NCBI GenBank assembly: GCA_034508935.3
Contig: CM067445.1
Coordinates: 78,495,348-78,559,347, forward strand
Origin: Berghia stephanieae
Lineage: Eukaryota > Mollusca > Gastropoda > Nudibranchia > Aeolidiidae
Length of the DNA: 64,000 nucleotides
Direction: 5' to 3'
The position numbers were made by a program, and so were the translations under genes. Every line of letters starts with the position of its first letter. The first letter of the stretch is position 1. The notes beneath the pieces were generated by a model, which made no database searches, had not been told where the DNA came from, and saw nothing but the letters and a program-made list of their open reading frames with translations. Of the stretch, positions 33,771 to 44,294 are shown one piece after another.

Positions 33771-35182
33771 TCACCTTGAGTCTTTGACTTTCCGGTTCCT
33801 TCTTCTTCTTTTGCGATGTTTTCGCCGATGCCTAATTGAATGCTTTCTCGACGACGATCGTGTGGAAGAAGACGATGATAAAGATGATGATGATGATGAT
33901 GATGATGACGATGATGATTGTGATGACGATGATGATTGTGATAACGATGATGATGATATCAATGATGATGACGGTGATAATGAATCATCTGGCGATGAAT
34001 TTGACACAGATCGCAAAAGTTTAGAGTTTGATGATGGCAACGACGATGCTTTTTTATCATTAGAGTTAGTATCATATCGATCGTAATCTGAGACTTTTGT
34101 TAAACGATGTAATAATGACGAAGACGACGGTGATGCCGATAACGATGACGACGACGATGAAAATGAATGATGCGATGATTCTGACCGTGATGACGATGAT
34201 GACGACGAAGATGACGTTAAAGACGATAAGGATGATGATGGAGATAACTTTGGCATATTGTTGTTGGCATCGTAGAGCGAATACTCTGCTGGTGCCTGCA
34301 TTGAGACAGAGGGAGAAAAGGATGGGGAGTCATTTTGTATGTGATACAATCTGCTTTGTGCAGTGGTCGAGGGTTGCTTTTCCGTGAGTTGGACGAAGTA
34401 TTTTTTCAACAGAAGAGACAGTTTGACTTTTTTCGTTCTTGTCCGCTTGTGTTTTCCACGCTTTCCTTTCTTATGACGACGTTTGTGTGGGAGACGAGGG
34501 GAAGAAGGTGTTGCAATCGCGGTCGGATTTAATCGACCGCCTTTCTTGCGATTTTTGTTCTTTTTCAACCGGCGCTGTTCCCGAATACGTTTCATGATTC
34601 CGTCATATTTAGGAACTAGTAAGTTGGCGAATGTTTTAATAAATCTTTTATTTGGCCGAGCTTTTCTCTTTTTCACCCAATTTGTTATATGTTCGATGAG
34701 ACAGTCTCGTTTAGTTTTCTCCTGTGAAGAAAACATTCTTTTCAATATTGTACAGACACACGATCGTTTGCCTTTAGTTTTACAATATTTTTGTTCACAT
34801 TTTTTAATGTACTTCGGTATGACCGGCCTAATCCTAGAATAATTTCGGCACCATCGGGCTCGAAGTTTCTTCTTTCTTTTCTTGCTGCTTTGAATTCACT
34901 TCTTTTAATACATTCTGGTCCATCCTCAAGTGATTCTTCGTCGCCTCGCAGAACTAGACGCCTTGCCTGTTCGGCCTTGGCTGGTTTTACATAGATAAGT
35001 GTGAACCTTGAACTTTCACGTTCTACATTGGTTTTGCTTCCCTTGATAGGACCGCAGTCAATTCCCAAGTAGAAAGATCGGTTTTGTGAGCTGTGGCCGA
35101 CAAAATTGTAGCTGTATGTTCGAAACCCTTTCTCCACGAGATAGGTTTCGTTTATAAGACAGTCCTTTGTGTTGAGGTTTAC
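33771..35182 (-). CDS. FGF-like ligand, terminal exon (end of core plus basic/Ser-rich tail)
   Basis: The acceptor CCCCAG precedes VNLNTKDCLINETYLVEKGF. The core continues through YLGIDCGPIKGSKTN and ends near FTLIYVKP, matching FGF strands 8-12: the C-x-F/I-x-E segment, the G-x-x-K-x-GSKT heparin-loop region and the HFLP-like end. This frame stops at 34742. A second frame is open from 34895 to 33771 and looks more like the real continuation: it is rich in Lys/Arg with several Cys (CEQKYC, CVC), then a basic block (HKRRHKKGKRGKHKRTRTKK), a long Ser-rich stretch coded by TCA/TCG trinucleotide repeats, and a basic end (RKHRKRRRRNRK) before the stop at 33771. A 1-nt indel in the purine-rich run near 34866-34890 would explain the switch. 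Without it the exon gives 146 residues; with it, about 470. Long C-terminal extensions are known in insect FGFs (Branchless, Pyramus, Thisbe). Confidence 0.8.
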
Positions 35183-35456
35183 CTGGGGATTTTCAAAAAA
35201 AATCGTTAATAAGTGCTTTTTAATTCTAGCATTGTCGATATGTAAAATATCAATGTGACTTTTAATGAAATCATGCCTCTATCCCTCTATCGTCGATTCG
35301 AAATAAAACTAAAGTTGTCTCTTTAAACAAAAAACAAACCGGTTAAAAAGTTCATACCTCAGAGTTAACAGCATATAGACTAACAGTATATAGACTTTTA
35401 TTAACTTAATGGTGTTTTACTCTAAATCATCAAGACTCATATAATATAAATACTTA

Positions 35457-35459
35457 ATA

Positions 35460-35507
<48 letters not shown>

Positions 35508-35525
35508 TATAAATATTATATATAT

Positions 35526-35600
<75 letters not shown>

Positions 35601-35616
35601 GAGAGGGGGGGGGGGG
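35457..35616. repeat. TA / GATA / GA / poly-G compound microsatellite in FGF intron 2
   Basis: (TA)n 35457-35535, GATA units to 35552, (GA)n to 35601, and a G-run at 35604-35615. Confidence 0.95.
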
Positions 35617-35766
35617 ACTCTGCACTGTGGTATCATTGTAAAATTTGTTTTCAAATTTGGCCACATAATCTTGACTTCAGAGAATGGATAGATCAATAAT
35701 ATGACGCCCGCGCCCTTCTCCAAACCAAATCAATTGTAGGCATCCTTTTAAACTTTTTTTAAAACG

Positions 35767-36044
35767 TGAGCTTTTATATAGAGCAATATCCAAAAATGTG
35801 CTCAAAGTGCTTTACAAAGGGTCCCTGTGTAGGACGAGGCATGACGCTTGTTACGTGATACAAGTTTTTCCCGACAGAGATAATGCTGTTAACGGCCAGG
35901 TACTCATTTTTACCTGAGTATGGTGAGAGAAAATAAGTAAAGAGCCTTTTCCAAGGACTCAACCAATGCGCCGTTCAGAGCGGATCTCGAACCCGGGACC
36001 TTCCAATCCAAAGGCGAGTGAATACCACTAGACCAGATAGCCGC
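35767..36044 (-). mobile_element. tRNA-derived SINE, family A, in FGF intron 2
   Basis: Reverse copy with head at 36044 (CGGCTATCTGGTCTAGTGGT on the minus strand), B box GGGTTCGAGATCC and tail GATATTGCTCTATATAAAAG. Its 5' end lies about 11 nt inside the intron from the exon donor at 36055. It is in sense with the gene. Confidence 0.85.
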
Positions 36045-36055
36045 AAGGAACTTAC

Positions 36056-36156
36056 CGACATGTACAGGTCGCCTGTGGCATTCATGCACACAAACGTATC
36101 TTCGTGAAGACTTTGGATTACAAGACGCATTTGATGGGAGCTGAACTTGACAATAC
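36056..36156 (-). CDS. FGF-like ligand, middle exon (beta-trefoil strands, 101 bp)
   Basis: An internal exon bounded by TTCACAG (acceptor) and GTAAGT (donor). It encodes 34 residues, including MRLVIQSLHEDTFVCMN and ATGDLYMS, which match the FGF core pattern (V-x-I-x-G-V, then Y/F-L/V-x-M-N, then G-x-L-Y-x-S). The length is close to the 104-bp middle exon of vertebrate FGF1 and FGF2, and the start phase (1) and end phase (0) fit its neighbours. A tRNA-derived SINE begins only about 11 nt beyond the donor. There are no stops in frame. This is the most diagnostic single exon of the gene. Confidence 0.85.
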
Positions 36157-36611
36157 CTGTGAAGGGAAAAAAGGCAAGATATTTAGTATATCGATATAGG
36201 TATTATGTTTTGTTGAAAATATGTGACCCGCCGTCCCAAAACAGTTTTATGTAGGAATGGATTTCGGACCTCTAAAGGTGAATTTAGAATTGAAATGATA
36301 ATAATTGCGAACTTTACGATTTCTGCAATGTTAGAAATTGTATTTATTCGCCACCAACACGAATAGAAATTAACTCCAAGTTCCATAATTTGTGGCTATA
36401 AATTCAATGTTCAGCAACTACTTCACCCCAATATATTAGCGCTTTGAGCCGCTGGGTCTCATATTCATTTTACTTTACTTAGACGACAATTGCAGTCATA
36501 CGCAGAGTTCTATTCAATTTCTAAAAATGACCTTAATTACAGAATCTTCCTTATATGATCTTCTCCGCTTTAACACTAGAATTGGTAAAAACTCTTTTCA
36601 TCATATTATTG

Positions 36612-36831
36612 AAATAAATAAATAGAAAACGGAATGGAAAGCTTCAATTGAACCAACGAAGACAGATATGTGGACGTTTCAGGTTTCTCCTTTATCTACA
36701 AAACAAGATGAATCAAACGCTCATTCGTCTTCAGTGTTTGGTTCATCGTCTTTTGTTGATAAAGGGGAAACCCGAAACGTCTTCGTTGATTAAATAATTG
36801 AAGCTTCCATTCCTTTTCAAATCGTTATTTA
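36612..36831. mobile_element. Foldback element (family F) in FGF intron 1
   Basis: A palindrome of about 220 bp. Arms of about 100 bp run from AATGGAAAGCTTCAATTGAA through GGACGTTTCAGGTTTCTCCT to AACAAGATGAATCAAAC, mirrored by GTTTGGTTCATCGTCTTTTG, GGGGAAACCCGAAACGTCTT and TTGAAGCTTCCATTCC. No coding. Confidence 0.7.
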
Positions 36832-37836
36832 CTGTCTCGTGCTTCAATCAGAACATTATCATATTATTATTGATAACCTAACATGGAAAGGGTAAACTTT
36901 AGTGATAAGCAAGCAAACAAATAAAAGAGCTGATTAGACGATAAAATAAATGGTGATTGGAACCCGAGACCTAGTAATTTAACTCAGATTACTGATCCTC
37001 TTATTCACCAATGCCATTTATTACGACTGTCGTGAAATGGAAACCGAATAGAATTAGATAGAGCATTTGGTCAAGAGTTTATAATACAGAAATAAGTGAG
37101 TAATTAGTACAGAATAATAGGACATAAAATAAGTAACTGTCGCCGGTGAGGTCGTTAAGGGTGGATATTATAAGTTATAGGAGAGGGGGGATCCTATCAA
37201 GAGTATCGATTGTTATTTTTGTGCCTCCAATTGAATATTTTGAGCTGTAAGTACATTGTTGAGGTCATATTATTATAAGGGAATATTTAGAGATTAATCT
37301 ATACAAGACATGTAGTCATTTAACCATCGGTCAGCAGGGCGCTTCTAATAGCAAGAAAGCGGTTAATGCATTGTTATATGTATAATACAATAACAATGAT
37401 AATAATATATATTATTATAATAATATCGTCTACTGTGGTAAATCGGCGCAATGGCCCGCACTGGTACAAGGCCGCGAAGGCCGCAATAATATTGAATGCC
37501 GCGCAGGGTGACATCAAAGAGGAACACAACTAACATTCGATTTTATATCAAATCCTTCATGTCCGCCACGAATCAATCAAAGCAAATCAATCGAAACAAA
37601 TGGCTTCTTGAGCCGACCTTAGACGTCGAGGGTCGATGCCAGTTGTCGCCATCAACCTAAACCCATGCTTGGACGGTCCATTAGCTTTCGCTCTGTCTGA
37701 CACATTTGCCTTCAAAATGTTTTCATTTCCGCCATGGAACAAAGTCTATTTATGTTACTACCAATTCTCGGCGCCTCTGGTGCTCTGGTACTGACGAAAC
37801 GCTGTTTAAAAGTGTGCTTGTGCTCCTTCTCTCATC

Positions 37837-38240
37837 TCATGTAGTTCCATATCTGAAGCAGACGTCGGAGGTCATCTTCCGCAAGCTGATCTATCTCTTG
37901 CCAATTCTATTAAAGCAGCGCCACCTTTCTCAGCTTCATCTGTCCAAGTTCTTATCCCTTTCAAATACGTTATTCTTTGTCTTCCTCTTATTCTTTTTCC
38001 ATTCATCTTTCCAGTCAAGGCGAGTATTTCCAAACCAGGGTGGCGGATAATGTGTCCTAAAAATTCCATTTGGCGTTTGATGATTTTTGTTATCAGTGAT
38101 CTTTTTCTGTTTGCCATTTCTAAAATTTCTTCATTTCTTTTCCTTTCCATCCATGACACCCTCATCATTCTTCTGTAAAACCACATTTCCACTGCCTCCA
38201 GTCTTTTAACCATGGTCTTGTTTATGGTGCTCCTTACGGA
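37837..38240 (-). mobile_element. LINE 3' fragment (RT C-terminus) in FGF intron 1
   Basis: The minus strand encodes MVKRLEAVEMWFYRRMMRVS, then MEFLGHIIRHPGLE (GH-x-x-R motif) and ARDRSACGR, which is the RTE-like LINE ORF2 C-terminus. The main frame stops at 37872; one frame over, KMTSDVCFRYGTT and a stop at 37837 give the usual ending, so one indel separates them. The region upstream of KRLEA is lost. It lies in the first FGF intron, in the same orientation as the gene. Confidence 0.75.
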
Positions 38241-38920
38241 TTTAAAATGAGAGGAAGACGGGGGTAGGGCGTTGCTCGTGTCAGTGTAATGCGTCCCGTA
38301 AGCGCACTCTAGCAAGGGCGTCTTGTGTGATCCATGTTAAATTTACAATAGAATTGCACTGCTTTTTGACTGTCTCATGGAAAAAGTAGAACCGGTCATT
38401 ATACGGCTTACGGAATACAAGCACAGTTATATTTTGGGGTTTGTTGTTTTGGTGCGGGAGGATTATCAACTTGCCGGAAGCAAGTACAGAAATAGTGCCG
38501 GTTTCAAAAACAAAGGGCCGGCGGACGGACATGAAACAAATGGAGCGTAAACAAGAAGACAAGGCACCTGGATCAAATGATATGAGCAGGGCTCAAGTTA
38601 ATCGGATCCACCAACCCAAATTGTGCAGAGCTAGCAAGGAAAGAAAACAATAGGAAGGGAGGAAATAAAGTGAAAGGGGGAGAGGGAGAGAAGTGTGTGG
38701 AATAGTATTTTGTAGAAATGACAATGGCCTGAGTAAGATAGTAACAGAGATGGTTTTCAATTAACGCATTTATTTTTAACTGTTTGTTGGCTGAAGAATG
38801 GTTTTGAGCCCGAAATGTTCCGTGTTTGGTATTTTGTTCCGTTCTGAAGCTATTATACTAATTTTGGTTTATTACATTTAACACAGAGTTACAAAATTTG
38901 ATATGTATTGTTACATCTAT

Positions 38921-39468
38921 TGTTTGTTTTTTTTTTTTTTGTTTTTTTTTTTAAGGGTTTTACGGCGCTTGCAACACATTAAGGTCATATAAGCGCCAGT
39001 AAAAAGGAAGAAAATGGGATAGTAAAAAGTTCTAGAATTACAATTAAAGCACCCAAGAGAAAATAAGACAAAGGGGAACTGGGAACAAATAGGGATCAGA
39101 TGTAGATTCCAAGAGCATACCACACATGTACTTAGTTTGAGATCACCTATAAGTCTCATCCGGACACAAGCACAAAATCCAACAAAGAGGAATACACTCA
39201 AATGCTTACATTATAAATTCAAAATAACAAATATAATAATACATAACAGAGAGATGATTTACAAGGGAAAAAAATATCATCTCCCAAAACAATAACTATG
39301 CATTTGCCTGTTTCCCTCCCAGCTAGGACTCCGGCCAGAGCCAGGACAAAACCAAGTAATCCCATTCCAAGACAAAGACAGAAAGCATGTTGGAAAACAG
39401 TTATAAGGGGATAGAATACAGAGTATGTACCCCCCTGCCCACTATGGAAGGTCAGGAACCCCACCCAG
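38921..39468 (-). mobile_element. R1 retroposon, full-length copy in FGF intron 1
   Basis: 548 bp with the same ends as the copies at 2843 and 26339. Near-exact 12-bp direct repeats TGTTACATCTAT (38909-38920) and TGTTATATCTAT (39469-39480) flank it as a target-site duplication. The sense strand is minus, the same as the FGF gene. It has a long T-rich tail on the plus strand. Short ORFs within it are not conserved between copies. Confidence 0.8.
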
Positions 39469-39832
39469 TGTTATATCTATGAAACAACTCTAATCTCAAA
39501 GAACGTGGTTTGAATAATTGTAACTAGTTATAGCCACAGGTTTACACTATTTAGTAAGAGATGGGGAAAAGAAGGTGGGTAATATAAAGATAAAACGGCA
39601 TCTAGCAGAATTTAGGGGTGTAACAAATTTGTATATATCGCGCTTGTATGAGAGATTTCCATTTCAATAAGACTGTAACAATTTGGGTTATCAAACGTGT
39701 AAATATGTACAAGTCTGTCTTAATGATTAAGGCGAAGTCGCGTAACCGTTGGTCTCGCGCCGATTCATTCGGCTGGTTCCTGTTCTGTGGAATTTTTTCG
39801 GACGCGGCCTTGAATAAATATAATCATTTTAG

Positions 39833-39962
39833 TTAACTGCCGTCCCCTGGAAAGAAACATAATTATTGTAAAGTTGGCCAAGAAACGTGTACTCCAAATA
39901 TCGATCTATTTAAATGATCCTCATCTTGCCAAAAGCTCTCTTACCTGCGCCCTCGAGAAGCC
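39833..39962. mobile_element. Palindromic MITE (family P), left half, in FGF intron 1
   Basis: TTAGTTAACTGCCGTCCCCT, then CTCCAAATATCGATCTATTT and CATCTTGCCAAAAGCTCTCT. The second arm is absent. Confidence 0.6.
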
Positions 39963-40642
39963 ATGTATCTGCGCTATATAAAAAATCTTAGCTGATTTAA
40001 TGTATATTTCATTTACAAGTTATATACAACCTCAATCTTATGTTGCCCCAATAATCACCCCCATCCCTCCTTTCTTCCAATCTACTACATAGCACTAACG
40101 AACAATTTACCTATAGCATAGATAATGCAATATTATGTACTACCTTACCTAAGTAATTACTACGTTTGTTTCCTATAATATATTATATGCGGCCCCATAA
40201 TGAATGGGCATACCAACATATAACACTTTATATGACTTTTATTGACGACTTTTGGAGAAATGAACAAGACGTTGTATAGCAATGCAATCTATTTTTAAAA
40301 TATACAAATGGTTGACATTTTAAGAGAAGAAACGGGGAGCATTTGCTTCAAGTTTGCAAGGAAAAGACTGATTTCTTCTTCTTTGGTTCAGTTTAATAAC
40401 TTGTGGTAAGGGCGAAATTGGAAAAGTGCATAACTGGCGTTTTGTGGTTATGGTCTTGTATAGCACTTAAATATTGTGTATTATTGTACAGAGGGATTCG
40501 GACAAAAGTACAATAAAGATGTTAGGGCGGGCAATGCCATTACATTCAAGATGACAACTTCCTCCCTACATTATTTCCACCTTTGTTTATGGGCCTTCTT
40601 ATGTTCGTCCATGGGAAAGAAACTAGACACAATCGCACCTAC

Positions 40643-40955
40643 CTTTAAGAGCAATGAGACCCACTTTATTCTTATATTTATGTGACGGACAATAATAAAT
40701 ACTCGCTACCTTTTGAACAAGACGTTTGACTATCTCAAAGTATCCAATCACTTTTGGATGGACACCAGACATGTTAGGAAAAAAATTCAACTTAACCAGG
40801 AATCGAAGCCAGTGGTTTTCTATGAACCGAGTGCTATGCTTAGAACTGTCGGCAAATATATACTGAATAATGTTAACCATCTTAACTAAGAAGCTTTTGA
40901 AAAAGTCCCAGGGTGTTTTTGACCCATCGATAAATGAAGCAAAAATTAAATGTTT
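40643..40955 (-). CDS. FGF-like ligand, upstream exon (N-terminal region and first core strands)
   Basis: The frame is open across all 313 nt, beginning after an AG at 40956 (weak pyrimidine tract) and ending at a clean AAAG|GTAGGT donor in phase 1. The translation is coding-like, and its last part has YYCPSHKYKNKVGLIALK, which corresponds to the LYC-x-x-G-x-x-L start of the FGF beta-trefoil. The split Gly codon (G|GT) joins it to the 101-bp exon. The roughly 85 residues before the YYC are not recognisable and contain no signal peptide; an internal ATG at 40880 could act as a start if this is a first exon. Seen: open frame, donor, phase match. Inferred: that it belongs to the FGF transcript. 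The upstream boundary is the least certain part. Confidence 0.6.
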
Positions 40956-41065
40956 CTATGATTATTTTTAGAATGTTTTTAAGCGTTGTAAAGTCAGTTT
41001 AAATGCAATACGAGTATTTCGAATTCCAAGCGAGAAATCTCAACGGTCAGAAGAAAATAATCCTA

Positions 41066-41240
41066 GGCTCCGAACCTAATTGCGACCTGCTAATCCAAAG
41101 GCGAGTGGCTGATCTCAACACATATTATGATAGACGATGTTGTTACTCGCCGGATACTCACTCTACACGTGGACATTGTGAGAGAATGTGAGCAAAGAAC
41201 TTTTTTTCCAACTACGCACCAACGGGTGTCATAGGCTCTA
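41066..41240 (-). mobile_element. Degenerate family A SINE remnant
   Basis: Pieces of the head and body in reverse (AATCCAAAGGCGAGTGGCTG, then GGATACTCACTCTACACGTG and GTGAGAGAATGTGAGCAAAG), with scrambled order and many changes. Confidence 0.45.
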
Positions 41241-42515
41241 GATCACAATGTATGAAGAATGACTCCAACCCTTTTCTACAAATAGAAACCAAGACTCCAA
41301 AGAGGCCGAGCCAAAGAGGAGAAAAAGTCAAAGAGCAGATTAAGTGACCGACCGACCGATTGTAATATTAAGTAAAAGCGACCCTTGAGATGTCAAATAA
41401 ATGTCGGAAGATAAAGAATAATGTCTGCTATGACATGACAATGTCTACTACAACAAACCTTCCACTGCAGAAAACATTGGATGAAATGCCCTTGCGAACA
41501 CCGCCTTGGTGTCAACGCGGAATTGGCTTTGTGATTGATGGGACTGGTCGGTGATTGAGAGCATGTTTTAGTGATAGGTTCGATCCGACGAATAGATTGG
41601 ATTGGATCATAAAACCTGTAATACGGGAATTGGTTTATGCCATTAGATCTCAAAATACATTAGAAATAATTCGATTATATTCAATGAAAAGATATATTTT
41701 ACCAAACGTATTCGCTGTTTTGTGTGAGTTGGGGTTTTTTTTAATTTGTTTTTTGTTTTTGTTTGTTGTTTTTTAGTTTTGTTTGTTAGATTGTTTTGTT
41801 TTGTTTCTTTATTTTTGATTTTCTTTTTTTTTTTTTGTATTGGTTTTGTTTTGTTTTGTTTTTGCTACTATTTTTTATTATATTATATTTCTAATCCTTT
41901 GCAAGTTTGTTTTTGATATTCTTTGTTCTTGTTGTTGGTTTTGTTTTTGTTTTACTTTGTTTGGTTTGTTGGGTTTTTAACAATATTTTTTTGTGTGTTG
42001 AGGGGTGTCATTTATAATATGATTATTTGCTGTCGTTGATTAGTCATGAATACATAAATGATACAGCTGAGGCTATACCGCCAAATTTAAATCAAACTTT
42101 GTAGGATATTATTATGCTAAAGACATTTTTTTTTAAATTTTAAATAAAAGCAGATTGATATTGAATTATATTAAGCTAGATAATCGAGTAACCAACGAAA
42201 AAGGAAAAAAAAATATGGAAAGAAGGGGGAGAAGGGGGGCGGAATCAATAATTCCTTTTGCTATTAGCGAGTTTCCATAACACCAAGCAAATGCGTAAAA
42301 GGAAAGTTGTGGAAAATCCCTCCTTTATGTGCGTGAAAAAGTGGACAAACAAGTGTTTGTATATTTATTTGTTTGTTTGTTTGTTCTTTCATTGCATAAG
42401 TGGGAGGTCGGGGGATGGGTAGGTTGGGTGTTCTGTTTTGTTTTGTTTTTGTTTTTAAATGTTCAAAAGATAATATATATTGTTCAATGTAATTGGACTA
42501 ACAACAATAATGTGA

Positions 42516-42606
42516 ATGGGAAGTAACCAATGTAGTGTAGCAGTATTTGTCGGATTATTGCTGTGTCGATTGGTCGGACCGTGTGGGACAACAGGCAAGC
42601 AAGCAG
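42516..42606 (+). CDS. Possible first exon encoding a signal peptide
   Basis: An ATG at 42516 starts a short frame reading MGSNQCSVAVFVGLLLCRLV, a plausible signal peptide with a hydrophobic core. It runs to GCAAGCAG|GTAATG, a good splice donor, leaving phase 1. No promoter or partner exon was found downstream before the microsatellites at 42980. It could easily be chance. It lies on the strand opposite the FGF gene, so it would be a separate gene. Confidence 0.18.
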
Positions 42607-42978
42607 GTAATGTCTCATTCTTCACTCTTTTATTTTCTTTTTGGTCGTCCGCCCATCTTTATGACATGCCGGTGCAATCCTCTGCCAGTGGGTGGTGAGA
42701 AAATGTGCAAAGTGCAGATAAATTCTTGACAAGGAAGGATCCAAGGGGGATTTGCCCTATAAAGGGATAATCCATCCATTGGGAAGCAGGTAGCCTAGTA
42801 AGCATAATATTATAATTCCGTGCACAACATTAGAACTTTGTGAACGAAATGATTAAGGTGTAATTGTGTGCAATATTGATGACTATGATTATGATAATTA
42901 TCATATTGCCAATCTTTATATTCATCTATCTATTTATCTATCAATATTTTATCTATGTCCTACCTAATTACCTCTCCT

Positions 42979-42979
<1 letters not shown>

Positions 42980-43032
<53 letters not shown>

Positions 43033-43200
43033 ATCTATCTATCTATCTATCTATGCCCTCTCTCTGTGTGTGTGTATGTGTGTGTGTGTGTTGCTGTCAC
43101 TTTCTCACTATGCCCACCTCTATCTGTCTGTCTATCTCTCTCCCTGTCTCTCACTCTATCCATTTATCTATCTACCTATCTATCTTTCCCTCAACCTCTT
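42980..43200. repeat. CT / CTAT / GT compound microsatellite
   Basis: (CT)n 42983-43029, (CTAT)n 43031-43053, (GT)n 43065-43091, then CTAT/CTGT-rich DNA. Confidence 0.9.
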
Positions 43201-43882
43201 TTCAATCAATATTTAATCTTAGTTTACATAGTATATTCCAAATAAAGGTCAATTGTGTAAATAAATGGAAATCTCACATTCACCCTACCACACAAGCAAT
43301 GGTAGTCTAAATTTCTGTGCATTCTCAAAGTTTCATCAGACTACCTTACTATCAGCACATACATCATAACAACTTGGTACCTAATACTAATACCAAACTC
43401 CCTCCTGTGTGTCTTTGGTAAAAGTCAACACTTCACCAGTCTACACGAATTACCGTAGAAATAAACCAGACGCGCCGCCATTCTCAATAAATACTCACTC
43501 AATACTAGCCAGGACCGACCTTCCACTACCACCGCTCACTTTCAAAACAACTTTTTTTTTCTAATTTTGGCTGGAAATTGTTTACCCCATATTATATCGA
43601 TAGATTCAAATATACAAAAAAAAATGTATACCGGAAACTTCATGGAAACCTCAGATTTTAGTTTTTTAACGAGTAGGGAGTTTTATTTATCTATCGAAAT
43701 ATGAAGTAAACGATTGTTTGGCGATAAGGAGAGAAAAGGTGTTTTATCAGGGCACGGCTGATTAGCCCACCTAGAACAAGTTGCCGGGCAGTTGGTGCCA
43801 GGTAAAAGTGTTCAATTTGTTCCAATTTACGCCTGATAACAGAAGCAACATCATCACGGCTTTTGGGTGGTAGAGACAGGAG

Positions 43883-43883
<1 letters not shown>

Positions 43884-43946
<63 letters not shown>

Positions 43947-44040
43947 GGAGAGAGAGAGAGACGGAGAGAGAGAGACACACAGAGAGAGCGAGAGAGGGTG
44001 GGGGAGGGTGATGGATGGATGGAGAGGAGGGAGGAGGGAG
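43884..44040. repeat. GAAA / GA purine tract
   Basis: GAAA units, then (GA)n with CGG interruptions, then GGA/GATG-rich DNA. Confidence 0.9.
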
Positions 44041-44167
44041 GCACCGAGACAAACCAAGCAAAAGTAGGAATCGTTGTTCGTGAACCTCATAACTTGATTT
44101 TTGCTACATTTTCATGAGTTGAAGACCTATAAATTCTTCGAAAAAGCTTAAATTGGTGGATTACTGC

Positions 44168-44206
44168 TACCCCCCCCCCCTTCTCTCTCTCTCTCTCTCA
44201 TTCTTG

Positions 44207-44250
<44 letters not shown>

Positions 44251-44294
44251 TACACTATCTATCTATCTATCTATATATCTATCTATCTTTGTGT
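44168..44294. repeat. Poly-C, CT, CA and CTAT microsatellites bordering the satellite
   Basis: CT units, (CA)n at 44231-44250, and CTAT units reaching TCTATCTTTGTGT at 44282-44294. The same 13 bases, followed by more CTAT/CCAT units, lie at the far side of the array (54685-54697). Confidence 0.9.

Larger units (their letters stand above)
33771..40955 (-). other. FGF-family ligand gene (three-exon span)
   Basis: Gene-level entry for a secreted-type fibroblast growth factor; family members bind receptor tyrosine kinases (FGFR) and heparan sulfate. Three minus-strand exons join in phase: 40643-40955 ends in phase 1 at a GTAGGT donor; 36056-36156 starts in phase 1 after TTCACAG and ends in phase 0 at GTAAGT; 33771-35182 starts in phase 0 after CCCCAG. 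The introns are 4486 and 873 bp. The first intron lies before the IVKF strand and the second after LYMS, matching the two classical FGF intron positions (34-residue middle exon, as in FGF1/FGF2). The first intron holds a LINE fragment, a 550-bp retroposon copy, a foldback element and half a MITE; the second holds a SINE and TA/GA microsatellites. No signal-peptide exon or promoter was found, so the 5' end is probably further upstream. The subfamily is unclear; some residues (the KDC motif, GSKT) recall FGF8-type or FGF1-type proteins. Confidence 0.8.
41241..44167. other. DNA between FGF exon and satellite
   Basis: T/G-rich stretch 41730-41990, the weak exon candidate at 42516, and microsatellites. 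Could be a 5' intron or upstream region of the FGF gene. Confidence 0.4.

Noticed and set aside
33771-34736. Independent gene for the serine-rich 322-codon frame
   Set aside because: It overlaps and continues the FGF terminal exon, has no own splice or promoter signs, and is better read as the FGF tail in another frame.
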